From assembly GCA_046331245.1 (NCBI GenBank), contig JAXLRH010000002.1:248001-312000 (forward strand): 64,000 nucleotides of DNA. The letters run 5' to 3'. This document shows positions 38,536 to 48,102 of this stretch, piece by piece. Under the pieces are notes generated by a model. That model ran no database searches. It worked only from the letters and a program-made list of their open reading frames with translations, and was not told the DNA's origin. The translations under genes and the position numbers were made by a program. Position 1 is the stretch's first letter. Every line of letters starts with the position of its first letter. Origin of the DNA: SSF14 sp046331245 (lineage in GTDB: Bacteria > Actinomycetota > Acidimicrobiia > Acidimicrobiales > Microtrichaceae).

Positions 38536-39714
38536 ATGACCCTTCCCCCCGCCCTCGTCATCGCCGGCAAGGACCTCCGCCTGCGCTTCCGCGACCGCTC
38601 GGCGATCATGCTCGGCTTCGTCGCGCCCCTCCTCATCGCCACGGTGATGAGCCTGGCGTTCAAGTCGTCGGAGAACTTCCACATGACCGTCGGCGTCGTG
38701 AACGCCGACCGATCGACGGTGGGCAAAGCGATGGTGGATGCGCTCCGCTCCGACCAGCTCCGCTCCATCGTGACCGTTCGCATCGTGTCGGACGAGGCGA
38801 CCGCGGCACGACTCGTCCGGAAGGGAACGGTGGCCGCGGGGCTGGTGATCCCCGACGGCTTCACCGAGTCGATCACCGGCGCCGAGCCGATCGGGCTCCG
38901 CGTGCTCACCAGCGTGGACACCCCGCTGGCCGGACAGGTGACGCGATCGATCGCGACGTCGTTCGCTGCGCAGATCGACGCGGACCGGCTGTCGGTCGCC
39001 ACCGCGATCGACGCCGGGGCCAGCGTTGCACCGAGCGACCTGGCGACCCTCTCCGCCCGCGCCACCCGCCAGCAGCTGCCGATCTCGGTGACCGGCCGCC
39101 GAACCGGGGCGCGACCGCTGAAGGCGGTGAGCTACTTCGCTCCGGCGATGGGCATCTTCTTCCTGTTCTTCGCGATCAGCTTCACCGCGCACGGCTGGTT
39201 CCTGGAGGCGCGTGACGGCAACCTCCAACGGATGGCCGCGGCCACCTCGCTGCGCCAGATCCTCGTGGGGAAGGCCGTGTCGGTGTTCGTCTTCGGCACG
39301 GCCAGCCTCACCACGATGGCCGTCCTCACCACCCTCGTGTTCGGCGCGGACTGGGGCGGCCCGGGCCCCGCCGCCGCCCTCATCGTCGCGATGGTCCTCG
39401 CCGTCGTGTGCCTCACCGCGCTCGTGATCGTGGTGGCGAGGACCGACCGCCAGGCGGAGGCGCTCGGCTCGATCATCGTGTTCGGCTTGGCGCTGCTCGG
39501 CGGGAACTTCGTCTTCGTGTCGACGGCGCCTCCGCTCCTCCGCCGCCTGGCCCTCTTCACGCCCAACGGTTGGACGATTCGCGGCTTCGTCGACCTCGCG
39601 ACGGGGCCGCACACGATGGCGGCGATCTGGCAGCCGCTCGGCGGGATCTTCGCGTTCAGCGCCGTCGTGCTCGCGATCACCGCGGCGCTGTCGAAGCGGA
39701 TGGTCCTCCCGTGA
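38536..39714 (+). CDS. ABC-2 permease subunit 1
   Basis: 392 residues. One N-terminal helix (SAIMLGFVAPLLIATVMSLAF), an extracytoplasmic domain of about 150 residues (about 45-195) and five C-terminal helices from AMGIFFLFFAISFTAHGW onwards: the ABC2_membrane_3 layout. It shares this design, and motifs such as the A-A-RLVRKGTVAAGLVIPDG segment, with the next gene, indicating an old duplication. 10 bases after the ATPase gene. Confidence 0.88.
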   Translation: MTLPPALVIAGKDLRLRFRDRSAIMLGFVAPLLIATVMSLAFKSSENFHMTVGVVNADRSTVGKAMVDALRSDQLRSIVTVRIVSDEATAARLVRKGTVAAGLVIPDGFTESITGAEPIGLRVLTSVDTPLAGQVTRSIATSFAAQIDADRLSVATAIDAGASVAPSDLATLSARATRQQLPISVTGRRTGARPLKAVSYFAPAMGIFFLFFAISFTAHGWFLEARDGNLQRMAAATSLRQILVGKAVSVFVFGTASLTTMAVLTTLVFGADWGGPGPAAALIVAMVLAVVCLTALVIVVARTDRQAEALGSIIVFGLALLGGNFVFVSTAPPLLRRLALFTPNGWTIRGFVDLATGPHTMAAIWQPLGGIFAFSAVVLAITAALSKRMVLP

Positions 39715-40871
39715 ACGCGTGGACGATCGCCGCCAACTCGCTCCGCCGCTACCTACGCGATCGCACCGCGCTGTTCTTCGTCGTGGCGCTGCCCGTGCTC
39801 GTCGTGGTGATCGTCGGCTCGACGGTCGCGGGCTTCGACAAGTTCCACGTGGGGCTCGTCGTCGAGGGTCACGGGCCACGCACCGACGAGCTCGTGGCCG
39901 CGCTGAAGGCGTCGCCCGCGATCGACGTCACCGTGCTCCGCAACGCGACCATCGCCGGCAACGCCGTGCGCCGCTCCGAGCAGGCCGCCGCCGTCATCGT
40001 GCCCTCCGACTACGACGCCCGCATCGCCTCGGGCGAGGCCGCCGACGTCGGTCTCATGGGCCAACCGACCTCCAACTCCTTCATCGCGACCCAGGCGGCC
40101 GTGCAGTCGGTCGTCGCCGACCAGGCCGCCACCGTGCAGGCCGCACGCTTCGCCACCGCCGAGGTCGGCGGCGACTTCGCGACGCAGCTGGCCCGGGCAC
40201 GGCGACTCGCGGCCAGCGCCCCGACGGTCGCGGTCACCTCCCGAGCGGTGAACACCGGGGGCAACACCCTTCCCGAGGGCTTCAGCTACAGCGCGCCGAC
40301 GATGCTCGTCCTGTTCGTGTTCATCAACGCGCTCGCCGGCGGCGGTGCGATCATCGAGAGCCGTCGACTGGGCATGTACGAACGCATCGCGGCCACGCCG
40401 GCGACGCGCTGGGCGATCATCGGCGGCGAGACGCTCACCTACTTCGCCATCGCCGCGCTCCAGTCGATCATCATCGTCGTCCTCGCGGCGACCGTGTTCG
40501 GCGTCGACTGGGGGTCACCCCTCGCGGCGGCGCTGCTGGTGGGCGTGTGGGCGCTGGTCGGTACGGGCGCCGGCGTGCTCAGCGGCACGATGTTCCGAAC
40601 GGCCGACCAAGCCTCGTCGGTCGGGCCGCCGCTCGGCATCGTCGCGGGGATGCTCGGCGGGTGCATGTGGCCGCTCGAGATCGTTCCCCCGGCCATGCGG
40701 ACGGTCGGCCACCTCCTCCCCCACGCCTGGGCCGTCGACGCCTGGACGATCCTCCTGTCGCGGGACGGCGGCGTGGGCGACATTGCCACCCAGCTCGCCG
40801 TGCTCGCGGGCTTCGCCGCCCTCCTGCTGGGCGTCGCCACGTTCCGGATGCGCCGTCACCTCGCCATCTGA
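39711..40871 (+). CDS. ABC-2 permease subunit 2
   Basis: 386 residues from GTG at 39711, overlapping the first permease by 4 bases (GTGA). Same topology: N-terminal helix (ALFFVVALPVLVVVIVGSTVA), large outer loop with AAAVIVPSDYDARIASG, then helices from MLVLFVFINALAGGGAIIE through FAALLLGVATF. The two permeases probably form a heterodimer over one ATPase dimer. Confidence 0.88.
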   Translation: MNAWTIAANSLRRYLRDRTALFFVVALPVLVVVIVGSTVAGFDKFHVGLVVEGHGPRTDELVAALKASPAIDVTVLRNATIAGNAVRRSEQAAAVIVPSDYDARIASGEAADVGLMGQPTSNSFIATQAAVQSVVADQAATVQAARFATAEVGGDFATQLARARRLAASAPTVAVTSRAVNTGGNTLPEGFSYSAPTMLVLFVFINALAGGGAIIESRRLGMYERIAATPATRWAIIGGETLTYFAIAALQSIIIVVLAATVFGVDWGSPLAAALLVGVWALVGTGAGVLSGTMFRTADQASSVGPPLGIVAGMLGGCMWPLEIVPPAMRTVGHLLPHAWAVDAWTILLSRDGGVGDIATQLAVLAGFAALLLGVATFRMRRHLAI

Positions 40872-40919
40872 GGCCCCGCCGCAGGGGTGCGGCCAGGTCG
40901 GATTTCGCGCATCGGTCGC

Positions 40920-40925
40920 TAGCGT
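40920..40925 (+). promoter_or_regulatory. -10 element TAGCGT of CASTOR/POLLUX-like gene
   Basis: TAGCGT ends 6 bases before the GTG at 40932. Confidence 0.5.
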
Positions 40926-40931
40926 GAACAG

Positions 40932-42797
40932 GTGACCACCGAGATTCCCGCTCCGCCGTCCACGTTCTGGTCCCGCCTGCGGTACCGGTTCGACAACGCA
41001 CTCTCCCGGGGGCCGTCCGTCGTCGTCGGCTGGCTCGGCTTCATCACCGTCGGCATCGTCGTGGCGGTGGGCCTGCTCGTGGCCCTGGCGCGGATCCAGG
41101 GGGTGAGCGGCGGCAAGCCCGTCGGCATCATCGAGGGCATCTGGCAGGCACTCTCACGGGTCGTGGACGCCGGCACGTTCGTGGGCGACACGTCGTGGCC
41201 CGCACGCATCATCGGCCTCGCCGTCACGATCTGCGGCATCTTCATCGCAGGCAGCCTCATCGGCCTCATCGCGTCGGCCGTCGACCAGCAGATCGAGATG
41301 CTGCGCAAGGGCCGCTCCGCCGTGCTCGAGCAGGGCCACGTGCTGATCCTCGGCTGGTCCGAGCGGGTGCCCGCCATCGTCGGCGAACTCGTGATCGCCA
41401 ACGAGAGCGAGCGACGCGCGTCGGTCGTCGTCCTCGCCCCCGAGGAGAAGAACGTGATGGAGGACACCCTCCGCGAGGCGATCGACGACCCGAAGACCAC
41501 GCGCATCGTGTGCCGCAGCGGCGACCCCGCCGCGCCAAAGGACCTCATCCGGGCGAACCTCGCCGGGAGCCGCGCCGTCATCGTCGTCAATGGCGACGAC
41601 GGGGACGCCGGCGTCGTGAAGGCCGTGCTCGCGGTGAACACGCTGGACTCGGGCTTCGAGGGGCGCCACCTGGTCGCCGAGATCGACGACGACGAGCTGT
41701 CCACGACGCTGCGAACGCTCATGGGCGAGCGGATGGTGCCGGTGAACTCCGACCGCCTCATCGCCGAGCTCACCGCGCAGGCCTGCCGCCAGCGCGGGCT
41801 CTCGCAGGTCTTCCGCGACCTGCTCGACTACGACGGCGACGAGATCTACTTCGGCGCGTTCCCCGAGCTCGCGAACCGCACGTTCGGCGAGGCCCGCCTC
41901 GCCTTCGAGCACTGCTCCCCCATCGGCATCCAGCCGGCGAACGGACGGGTGATCCTGAATCCGCCCGGCGACACCGTGCTCGCCGACGGCGACGAGCTCG
42001 TCGCCATCGCCCGCGACGACAGCGAGTTCAAGATCTCCTCGGTGCCGACGGTCACCGTCGAGGGCCACCGCGGCGCCCCCGGGTTCAGCACGCAGCGCAA
42101 CCTGCTGCTCGTCGGCTGGAGCCGTGTCGGCGCCACCGTGATCCGCGAGCTCGACGAGTTCCTCAGCGCCGACGCCTCCGTCACCATCCTGATCGACCCC
42201 GACCTCTGTGACCCCGACGACGTGAAGCAGGTCGTCGCCACGGCCACCACGCCGATGACGGTCGAGACCCACGCCGGCGGCCCCGAGCAGATCCTCAACC
42301 GCGACCTCTCCGAGGTGGAGAAGGCGGTGGTGCTCGGCTACCGCGACTCGCTCGAGACCGGCGACGCCGATGCCCGTACGCTGCTCACGATCCTGGCGCT
42401 CCGCCACAACAAGCCCGCCGGCCTGCAGATCGTCGCCGAGGTGCTCGAGGCGCGGTCGGTGCCGATCGCCGAGGCGAGCGGCGCCGACGACTTCGTGGTG
42501 AGCGGCGAGCTCACCTCGCTGATGATGGCGCAGCTGTCGGGCCGCCACGAGCTGCACGACGTGTTCAACGATCTCTTCGACGCCGGCGGCGCCACCGTGC
42601 AGATCCACCGTGCCGACCGGTACGAGCTTCCGGCTCCCGCCAGCTTCCACGATGTCGTCGAGAAGCTCGGCGACGCCGGCGTGTCGGCCATCGGCTACCG
42701 CATCAGCTCGTCGGGCGAGGTGGTGCTCAACCCGCCGCGGTCGATGTCGCTCAGCCTCAGCGACGACGACGAGCTCATCGTCATCGGGACGGCGTAG
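40932..42797 (+). CDS. CASTOR/POLLUX-related ion channel with two RCK/TrkA-N-like domains
   Basis: 621 residues from GTG. Two N-terminal membrane helices (about 30-55 and 90-115) with a pore-like loop between, then two nucleotide-binding RCK-type domains: HVLILGWSERVPAIVGEL (about 136) and NLLLVGWSRVGATVIREL (about 393), each followed by ligand loops, ending DDELIVIGTA. This matches the plant CASTOR/POLLUX nuclear channel relatives in bacteria, expected to conduct cations under control of a bound ligand. Physiological role unknown. Confidence 0.87.
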   Translation: MTTEIPAPPSTFWSRLRYRFDNALSRGPSVVVGWLGFITVGIVVAVGLLVALARIQGVSGGKPVGIIEGIWQALSRVVDAGTFVGDTSWPARIIGLAVTICGIFIAGSLIGLIASAVDQQIEMLRKGRSAVLEQGHVLILGWSERVPAIVGELVIANESERRASVVVLAPEEKNVMEDTLREAIDDPKTTRIVCRSGDPAAPKDLIRANLAGSRAVIVVNGDDGDAGVVKAVLAVNTLDSGFEGRHLVAEIDDDELSTTLRTLMGERMVPVNSDRLIAELTAQACRQRGLSQVFRDLLDYDGDEIYFGAFPELANRTFGEARLAFEHCSPIGIQPANGRVILNPPGDTVLADGDELVAIARDDSEFKISSVPTVTVEGHRGAPGFSTQRNLLLVGWSRVGATVIRELDEFLSADASVTILIDPDLCDPDDVKQVVATATTPMTVETHAGGPEQILNRDLSEVEKAVVLGYRDSLETGDADARTLLTILALRHNKPAGLQIVAEVLEARSVPIAEASGADDFVVSGELTSLMMAQLSGRHELHDVFNDLFDAGGATVQIHRADRYELPAPASFHDVVEKLGDAGVSAIGYRISSSGEVVLNPPRSMSLSLSDDDELIVIGTA

Positions 42798-42824
42798 GCA
42801 CGCGCAGTTCCGTCTGGGCCGCGC

Positions 42825-43751
42825 TCAGGCGGCGGGGGTCGCCAGCATCAGACGCAGGTCCTCGGCGGTGACCGCCGCAGGCTCCGTCGTCCGCACGAAG
42901 TCGACGAGCACCTCCGCGAACCGCGCCGGGTCCTCGACGTGAGGGAAGTGACCGCAGCCCTCGAAGATCTCGAGACGGCTCGCGGGCATGGCCTCGTGCG
43001 CCGCGTAGGCGTGCTGCACGGGGATGACCGGATCGTGGTCGCCCCACACCACCATCGACGGGATGCGGGCGCTGAGGTAGAGCTTGTCGTGCGCGCTGAT
43101 GCGCTGACCCTTCGTGTCGATCACGGCGCGCAACGTGTGGACGAACGCCGAACGCGTGGCCGGGTCGACCAACGACGAGTACGCGCGCCACATCTCGAAC
43201 GCCTGCGGCGACGGACGCAGACCGACCCTCGCCAGCAGGTTGCCCACGGCGTTGCCCGCGTCGCGGAGGATCGGGAGGAACACCGGCGGCAGCAGCAGGT
43301 CGACGCCGGGGGCCGCCAGCACCTTGAGGATCGGCATGACGTCCTCGCCGAGGCCGCCGGACCCCACCAGCACCAGCCGCTCGACGCGCTCGGGGTACTG
43401 GTAGCAGAACTGCATGGCGACGCCGCCCCCGAGGGACTGCCCCACCACCGTGACGCGGTCGTGGCCGAGGGCCGTCAGGAAGTCGCGGAGGAACGAGGCC
43501 AGCGCGCCCAGCGAGTAGTCGCCGCGGGCCTTGTGGGACCGCCCGTGGCCGGGCAGGTCGGGCGCCACGACGGTCATGTGCGGCGCCAGGAGTGGCATCG
43601 CCGCGTTCCAGGTGGCCGCGCTGCCGGCCATGCCGTGGATCAGGAGGACGACCGGACCACCGTCACCGGCGCTGCGGTAGGCGTACTCGTGACCGTGGAT
43701 CTTCACGGTCCTGCCCGTGACGGTGGTGTTGCTCGACGAGTTCGGGTCCAT
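42825..43751 (-). CDS. alpha/beta-fold hydrolase
   Basis: 308 residues. Oxyanion LLIHGMAGSAATW, nucleophile elbow VVGQSLGGGVAMQF, acid in VVWGDHDPVIPV and catalytic His in FEGCGHFPHVEDP: a complete triad of the epoxide-hydrolase/MhpC-like group. GGGAGG precedes the ATG; upstream TAAGGT could be the -10 of a short leader. It stands alone, convergent with the channel gene. Substrate unknown. Confidence 0.88.
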   Translation of the reverse strand: MDPNSSSNTTVTGRTVKIHGHEYAYRSAGDGGPVVLLIHGMAGSAATWNAAMPLLAPHMTVVAPDLPGHGRSHKARGDYSLGALASFLRDFLTALGHDRVTVVGQSLGGGVAMQFCYQYPERVERLVLVGSGGLGEDVMPILKVLAAPGVDLLLPPVFLPILRDAGNAVGNLLARVGLRPSPQAFEMWRAYSSLVDPATRSAFVHTLRAVIDTKGQRISAHDKLYLSARIPSMVVWGDHDPVIPVQHAYAAHEAMPASRLEIFEGCGHFPHVEDPARFAEVLVDFVRTTEPAAVTAEDLRLMLATPAA

Positions 43752-43821
43752 GACGGCCTCCCAGTGGCGCTCTCACGACCTTAACAGCAAACAGTGTCAG
43801 CACTAGGGCCGAACGTCCCGG

Positions 43822-45153
43822 TCAGCCGGGGATGTCTCCCGGCCGTCCGAGGCGCTCGCACAGGCTGTCGTACCGCACCAGCAGGGCCGCCCGGTCGAGC
43901 TCCACGTAGCGGGGTGCGGCCGCAGCGACGCACGCCGTCGCCTGGGCCAGGAGCGCGTCACCGGCCTCACCGCCGGGCACCACCGCGGCCACCCGCGTGA
44001 TCGACTCGACCAGCCGGATCGCGACGGCCGGGTTGTCGACCGCCGACTGCCGGATCTTCTCGTAGGCGGAGGCGACGATGCCGGTGAACGTGCGCTGTCG
44101 CTCGATCAACCGGGCGGCGCCCGACGGGTCGACGAACACCGCCCGACCGAGCCGCACGCCGGCGAGCGTGATCAGCGCGTCGGCGAGCCAGTCCAGGCAG
44201 GCGAGGCCGGTGAAGGTGTCGTTGATGCCCGGGGACAGCGCGCGCAGCGCCACCTCCACCACGTTGTCCACCGCCAGCTGGACGTCCTGGTCGAGCGTGC
44301 GGTGCGGCCCGACGTCGACGCGACGACCGAGCTCGTCGCGCAACACCCCGACCGCGGCGCCCGGATGCACCCGGGCGATCACCTCGCCCTCCACCACGAA
44401 GTCGCCGGCGCGCACCGTCATCTGCACCACGGCGCCGGCGCGTGCGGCGGCCTCGACGATGGGACGGCGTTCGATCTGCTGGACGTACCCGGTGCGGCCC
44501 ACCTCGACGTCGGCGCCGTCCGTGCCGAGCTCGACGTCGTGGTCGCCGCTCACGTCGGCGGCGAGCCGCTCGACGGTCCCACGGAGCTCGGCCACCGTCG
44601 TGGCCAGCACCGCCGGCAGCTGGATCGACGACGCGATGTCCTGCACGTACCAGATGAGGCAGCAGACGGCGGCGATCGCCCCTGCCAGCACGACCGTGCC
44701 GCCCACCTCGGGGCGGAACCCGTCGGGTCCGACCGACGACGAGCCGCTGGAGGTCGCGCTGTCGAGCACCAGCAGCGAGAACACGAAGAGGCCGGTGAAC
44801 ACGCTGATCGTCACCTTGGTGGCCCGCCGGCGAAGGAACGACCGCACCAGGCGGGGCCCGAACTGCGTCGACGCGTTCGACATCACGACCATCGTCAGCG
44901 ACAACACGAGCGCGAGCGTGCTGATGGACGCGCCGGCGACGGTGCCCGAGAGCACGCGGAGGTCATCGACGTCGCCACGGTTCAGCAGCCACGGCAGCTC
45001 GCGGCCGCTGTCGATGAGCCGTTGATCGAGGCGGTCGGTGAGGAACGCGAGGACGCCGGCGCCCACCACGAAGGCGGTGGGCATGATCCACAGCGCCACG
45101 TCGACCCGGGAACGCCACGAGGTGCCCGGCGAGATCCTCGCCCGTTCGACCAC
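43822..45153 (-). CDS. DUF2254 membrane protein
   Basis: 443 residues from GTG at 45153, 5 bases after the preceding stop. Four membrane helices at about 18-37, 62-85, 103-122 and 140-165, then a soluble region with VQQIERRPIVEAAARAGAVVQM, RVHPGAAVGVL, RTLDQDVQLAVDNVVEVALRALSPGINDTFTG and the C-terminal helical part. This is the DUF2254 family, predicted membrane proteins without known activity. Third gene of a coupled operon. Confidence 0.83.
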   Translation of the reverse strand: MVERARISPGTSWRSRVDVALWIMPTAFVVGAGVLAFLTDRLDQRLIDSGRELPWLLNRGDVDDLRVLSGTVAGASISTLALVLSLTMVVMSNASTQFGPRLVRSFLRRRATKVTISVFTGLFVFSLLVLDSATSSGSSSVGPDGFRPEVGGTVVLAGAIAAVCCLIWYVQDIASSIQLPAVLATTVAELRGTVERLAADVSGDHDVELGTDGADVEVGRTGYVQQIERRPIVEAAARAGAVVQMTVRAGDFVVEGEVIARVHPGAAVGVLRDELGRRVDVGPHRTLDQDVQLAVDNVVEVALRALSPGINDTFTGLACLDWLADALITLAGVRLGRAVFVDPSGAARLIERQRTFTGIVASAYEKIRQSAVDNPAVAIRLVESITRVAAVVPGGEAGDALLAQATACVAAAAPRYVELDRAALLVRYDSLCERLGRPGDIPG

Positions 45154-45158
45154 GGCGG

Positions 45159-45509
45159 TCAGTCGTCGTCCCGCAGCAGGATCTGCCCGCCCAGCCAGGT
45201 GACGACGCTGTAGACGACGGCGGCGAGGATCGCCGTGCCGAACCCGTCGATCTTGAAGCCCGGAACGACCTTCGACACCAGCAGCAGCAGGAAGCCGTTG
45301 ATGACCAGCGTGAAGAGACCGACGGTGAGCCAGCGCACCGGCAGCGCGATGAACTTGAGCACCGGACCGATCGACACGTTGACGATTCCGATGACGACTG
45401 CCGCGATCGCGGCGGTCGTCCAGTTGTCGATCGAGACGTCGCCGAAGATCGCGGGCAGCACGAGGAGCGCGACCGTGGAGATGACCCACAGCACGAGCAG
45501 GCGTTTCAT
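45159..45509 (-). CDS. phage-holin-family (YvlD-like) membrane protein
   Basis: 116 residues with four hydrophobic segments (LLVLWVISTVALLVLPAIF; AAIAAVVIGIVNVSI; WLTVGLFTLVINGFLLLLV; TAILAAVVYSVVTWLGG). The pattern VNVSIGPVLKFIALPVRWLTVGLFTLVING is diagnostic for the YvlD/phage_holin_4_2 family; despite the name these are mostly chromosomal and linked to envelope stress. Its ATG overlaps the CocE/NonD hydrolase stop (TGATG). Basic first residues MKRL. Confidence 0.85.
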   Translation of the reverse strand: MKRLLVLWVISTVALLVLPAIFGDVSIDNWTTAAIAAVVIGIVNVSIGPVLKFIALPVRWLTVGLFTLVINGFLLLLVSKVVPGFKIDGFGTAILAAVVYSVVTWLGGQILLRDDD

Positions 45510-47731
45510 CACGATCCTGCTCCCTCGGCGACCCGGCGGTTGACGATGGGGCGGGCCGGCCTCGCCGGCTGACCGCGCAACGCCTCGGCCGGTGGGTGCT
45601 CGCCGTGGTCGAGGAGGTGTTCGCCCTCGGCCCACACCGGCAGCACGAGCGCCGACGGGTGCGCGCCGCCCACACCGACCTCGTGCGTCGCCCCCGGGGT
45701 GACCGGGTTGTCGAAGCACCACAGCGGCGTGTCACGGCCCGGCGTCGACACGGCAACGCGCAGGCGCGAGCCGGTGCGGAACACGTGCGCCAGCGGCATG
45801 AACGGCACCCGGAACCGGATGAGCTCGCCGGGGACGAGCGGACGCCGATCCTCGGGCGTGAACGTGTAGTCGACCCGCAGGTCGTCCGAGCGAGTCGGGT
45901 CCTCGACGCGGTGCTGCGGGCGGTGCCAGCCGGACTGCACCCGCACCTCCATGCCATCGGGGCGGATCTCGGTGAGGCTCACCTGCACCGAGGTGTCCTC
46001 CGTGCCCGGTCGCATCCAGAGGTCGACGTGGCCCTGCCCCGCCACGGTGACCGGCTCGGCGAGCGGCGCGGTCTCGACGCGCACGGTGTGCTCGTCGGCG
46101 AACCACGTCCAGTCGACCGGAACCGTGGGACGGGTGAAGTCCTGGAGGCTCTCGATGATCGCGTAGCAGAGGTCGCCGGCATCGGGGTCGTCCTCGTACG
46201 TCAGGAACGCGGCCTCGTCCGGTGCGTCGTCGACGAGGCCGCCGTCCGCGTCGAACCACCAACGACGGGCGGACGTGCCCGGCGGCGGGAAGGCCGAGGT
46301 GAGCACCTCGTAGCGCGCCGCGGTGGCACCTGCGGTGTCGGAGCCGGCGCCGCTCTCGAACATGATCCGCACCGGCGGCTCGGCGCGGTACCGGGCGAAC
46401 GCCGCGTCGAAGTCGTCGAACACGTCGCCGAAGCGGTCGGCCTCCAGCTCCTGCACCACGCCGAAGACCTCGGCGAACTGCAACGGCGCGAACTGCCGGA
46501 TGAGCTCGGCGACCACCGGCACCCGCCGAGCGACGTGGAACGAGAGGAACTCGAACCAGCGCAGGATCACCATCGGGCTGTAGCCGTCGGGATGGTGACC
46601 GTTGAACAGCGTGAAGACCACGTGCGGCGACGCGGCGAAGCGGTCGAGCATGAGCGCGAACCGGCTCCCGGTCTGCTCGTCCTGCCACGCGCCCGTGAGG
46701 TACACCGGCACCTCGATGCGATCGACCACGCTCTCGACGCGGCGCGCCTCCAGCGTGGGACGGAAGTTGTCGATGGCGCGACCGAAGCGCTCGAAGTCGA
46801 AGTTCTGCGACCGGATCGCCTGGTTGGCCGCCGCCTGCTCGTCGCCGGCGTCGATGCGGGCCTGGTCCCAGGCCTGACCGCCGACCTTCGTCTCGGCGTC
46901 GCGCGCCGCCAACCACGAGCGGGTGAAGCCGGAGTTGTAGGTGCCGCCGGGCCACTGCTGGCGCCAGAGGTCGTCGATGACCGAGAGCGGCGTGATCGCG
47001 GCGAGGCTCGGCGGCATGGTCGACGCGACGTACAGCTGGGAGATGCCGGGGTAGCTCAGCCCCACCATGCCGACGTGGCCGTGGAGTGCCCACGGCTGAC
47101 GGGCGACCGTCTCCACCACGTCGTAGCCGTCGGCGGCCTGCGCCGGGCTGAAGACGTCGAACACGCCACCGGAGCAGCCGGTGCCCCGCATGTTCACGCC
47201 CACCACGGCGAACCCGAGGAGGTTGGCGAGCAGCGTGCCCGGCTGCGGCGCGTCGGGGTTCGACGGGCCGTAGCCCGAGTACTCGACGACGGTCGGCCAC
47301 GGGGCCGGGCCGTAGAGGTCCTCGTTCGGGAACCGAACCATGATCGACAGGCTCACGCCGTCGCGCACCGTGAGGTAGCCGAAGCCCTCGCTCAGCTCCT
47401 GGTCGTAGAGCGACGGGTCGGGGTGGTCGCCGACCGCCAGCACGCGGGCGGGGCCGTGCCGCTCCCCCGTCGAGTCGTCGGTCACCCAGTAGTCGCCCGG
47501 GGCGAGCGTATGACCCGTCGACAGCGCATCGGCCCACTCGTCGACCGTCGCGACGACCCGCGGCGTGCTCGGGACGAACGCGATGTGGGCGTTGCCGGCC
47601 TCGTCCGCGATCACGGTCACGATCGTCTCGTCGTCGGCGCCGCTCAGTCGGAGCGCGGTGCCCGGCACCGCGCCCACGACTGTCAGCGTCTCCACTCCTG
47701 GCTGCAAGCGCAGCCCGTCCTCGTCGCTCAT
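45509..47731 (-). CDS. CocE/NonD-family hydrolase (X-Pro dipeptidyl-peptidase S15 type)
   Basis: 740 residues. After an N-terminal beta domain (about 1-120), the S15 alpha/beta fold has EYSGYGPSNP, the nucleophile elbow VGLSYPGISQ and a C-terminal jelly-roll with the family feature VDLWMRPGTEDTSVQVSLTEIRPDG. An acid (GAWQDEQTG) and His (FNGHHPDG) complete the triad. Members hydrolyse esters, amides or acyl-amino compounds. No signal peptide is evident, so it is likely cytoplasmic. First gene of an operon with two membrane proteins. Confidence 0.86.
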   Translation of the reverse strand: MSDEDGLRLQPGVETLTVVGAVPGTALRLSGADDETIVTVIADEAGNAHIAFVPSTPRVVATVDEWADALSTGHTLAPGDYWVTDDSTGERHGPARVLAVGDHPDPSLYDQELSEGFGYLTVRDGVSLSIMVRFPNEDLYGPAPWPTVVEYSGYGPSNPDAPQPGTLLANLLGFAVVGVNMRGTGCSGGVFDVFSPAQAADGYDVVETVARQPWALHGHVGMVGLSYPGISQLYVASTMPPSLAAITPLSVIDDLWRQQWPGGTYNSGFTRSWLAARDAETKVGGQAWDQARIDAGDEQAAANQAIRSQNFDFERFGRAIDNFRPTLEARRVESVVDRIEVPVYLTGAWQDEQTGSRFALMLDRFAASPHVVFTLFNGHHPDGYSPMVILRWFEFLSFHVARRVPVVAELIRQFAPLQFAEVFGVVQELEADRFGDVFDDFDAAFARYRAEPPVRIMFESGAGSDTAGATAARYEVLTSAFPPPGTSARRWWFDADGGLVDDAPDEAAFLTYEDDPDAGDLCYAIIESLQDFTRPTVPVDWTWFADEHTVRVETAPLAEPVTVAGQGHVDLWMRPGTEDTSVQVSLTEIRPDGMEVRVQSGWHRPQHRVEDPTRSDDLRVDYTFTPEDRRPLVPGELIRFRVPFMPLAHVFRTGSRLRVAVSTPGRDTPLWCFDNPVTPGATHEVGVGGAHPSALVLPVWAEGEHLLDHGEHPPAEALRGQPARPARPIVNRRVAEGAGS

Positions 47732-47737
47732 GGCGAC

Positions 47738-47743
47738 AAGGTA
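47738..47743 (-). promoter_or_regulatory. -10 element TACCTT of CocE/NonD operon
   Basis: On the minus strand TACCTT ends 6 bases before the ATG at 47731. It lies between that gene and the stop of glnB on the same strand. Confidence 0.45.
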
Positions 47744-47747
47744 ACCG

Positions 47748-48086
47748 TCAGACGGCGTCCTCTCCGCGCTCGCCCGTGCGGATGCGCACGAGGAGCTCGG
47801 TGGGCGTCACCCACACCTTGCCGTCGCCGATCTTGTCCGTCCGTGCGGCCTCCACGATGGTGTCGACCACGCGCTCCACGTCCTCGTCGGCGACGACGGC
47901 CTCGAGGCGCACCTTCGGCACGAAGTCGATCTGGTACTCCGCTCCCCGGTAGGTCTCGGTGTGACCGCCCTGGCGGCCGAAGCCCTGCACCTCGGTGACG
48001 GTCAGGCCGACGACTCCGACGGCCTTCAGCGCCTCCTTCACCTCGTCGAGGCGGAACGGCTTGATGATGGCTGTGATGAGTTTCAT
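47748..48086 (-). CDS. glnB: PII nitrogen regulatory protein, copy 1
   Basis: 112 residues. PII fold with MKLITAIIKPFRLDEVKEAL, the T-loop TEVQGFGRQGGHTETYRGAEYQIDF (Tyr 51 in AEYQ, the modification site; Tyr 46 also present), and the ATP-binding KIGDGKVWV. The trimer senses 2-oxoglutarate, ATP and ADP and blocks the ammonium channel. AGGA precedes the ATG. It lies 16 bases downstream of amtB, the usual amtB-glnK order, so it probably acts as GlnK. Confidence 0.93.
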   Translation of the reverse strand: MKLITAIIKPFRLDEVKEALKAVGVVGLTVTEVQGFGRQGGHTETYRGAEYQIDFVPKVRLEAVVADEDVERVVDTIVEAARTDKIGDGKVWVTPTELLVRIRTGERGEDAV

Positions 48087-48102
48087 GTCCTGTTCCTTTC
48101 CC

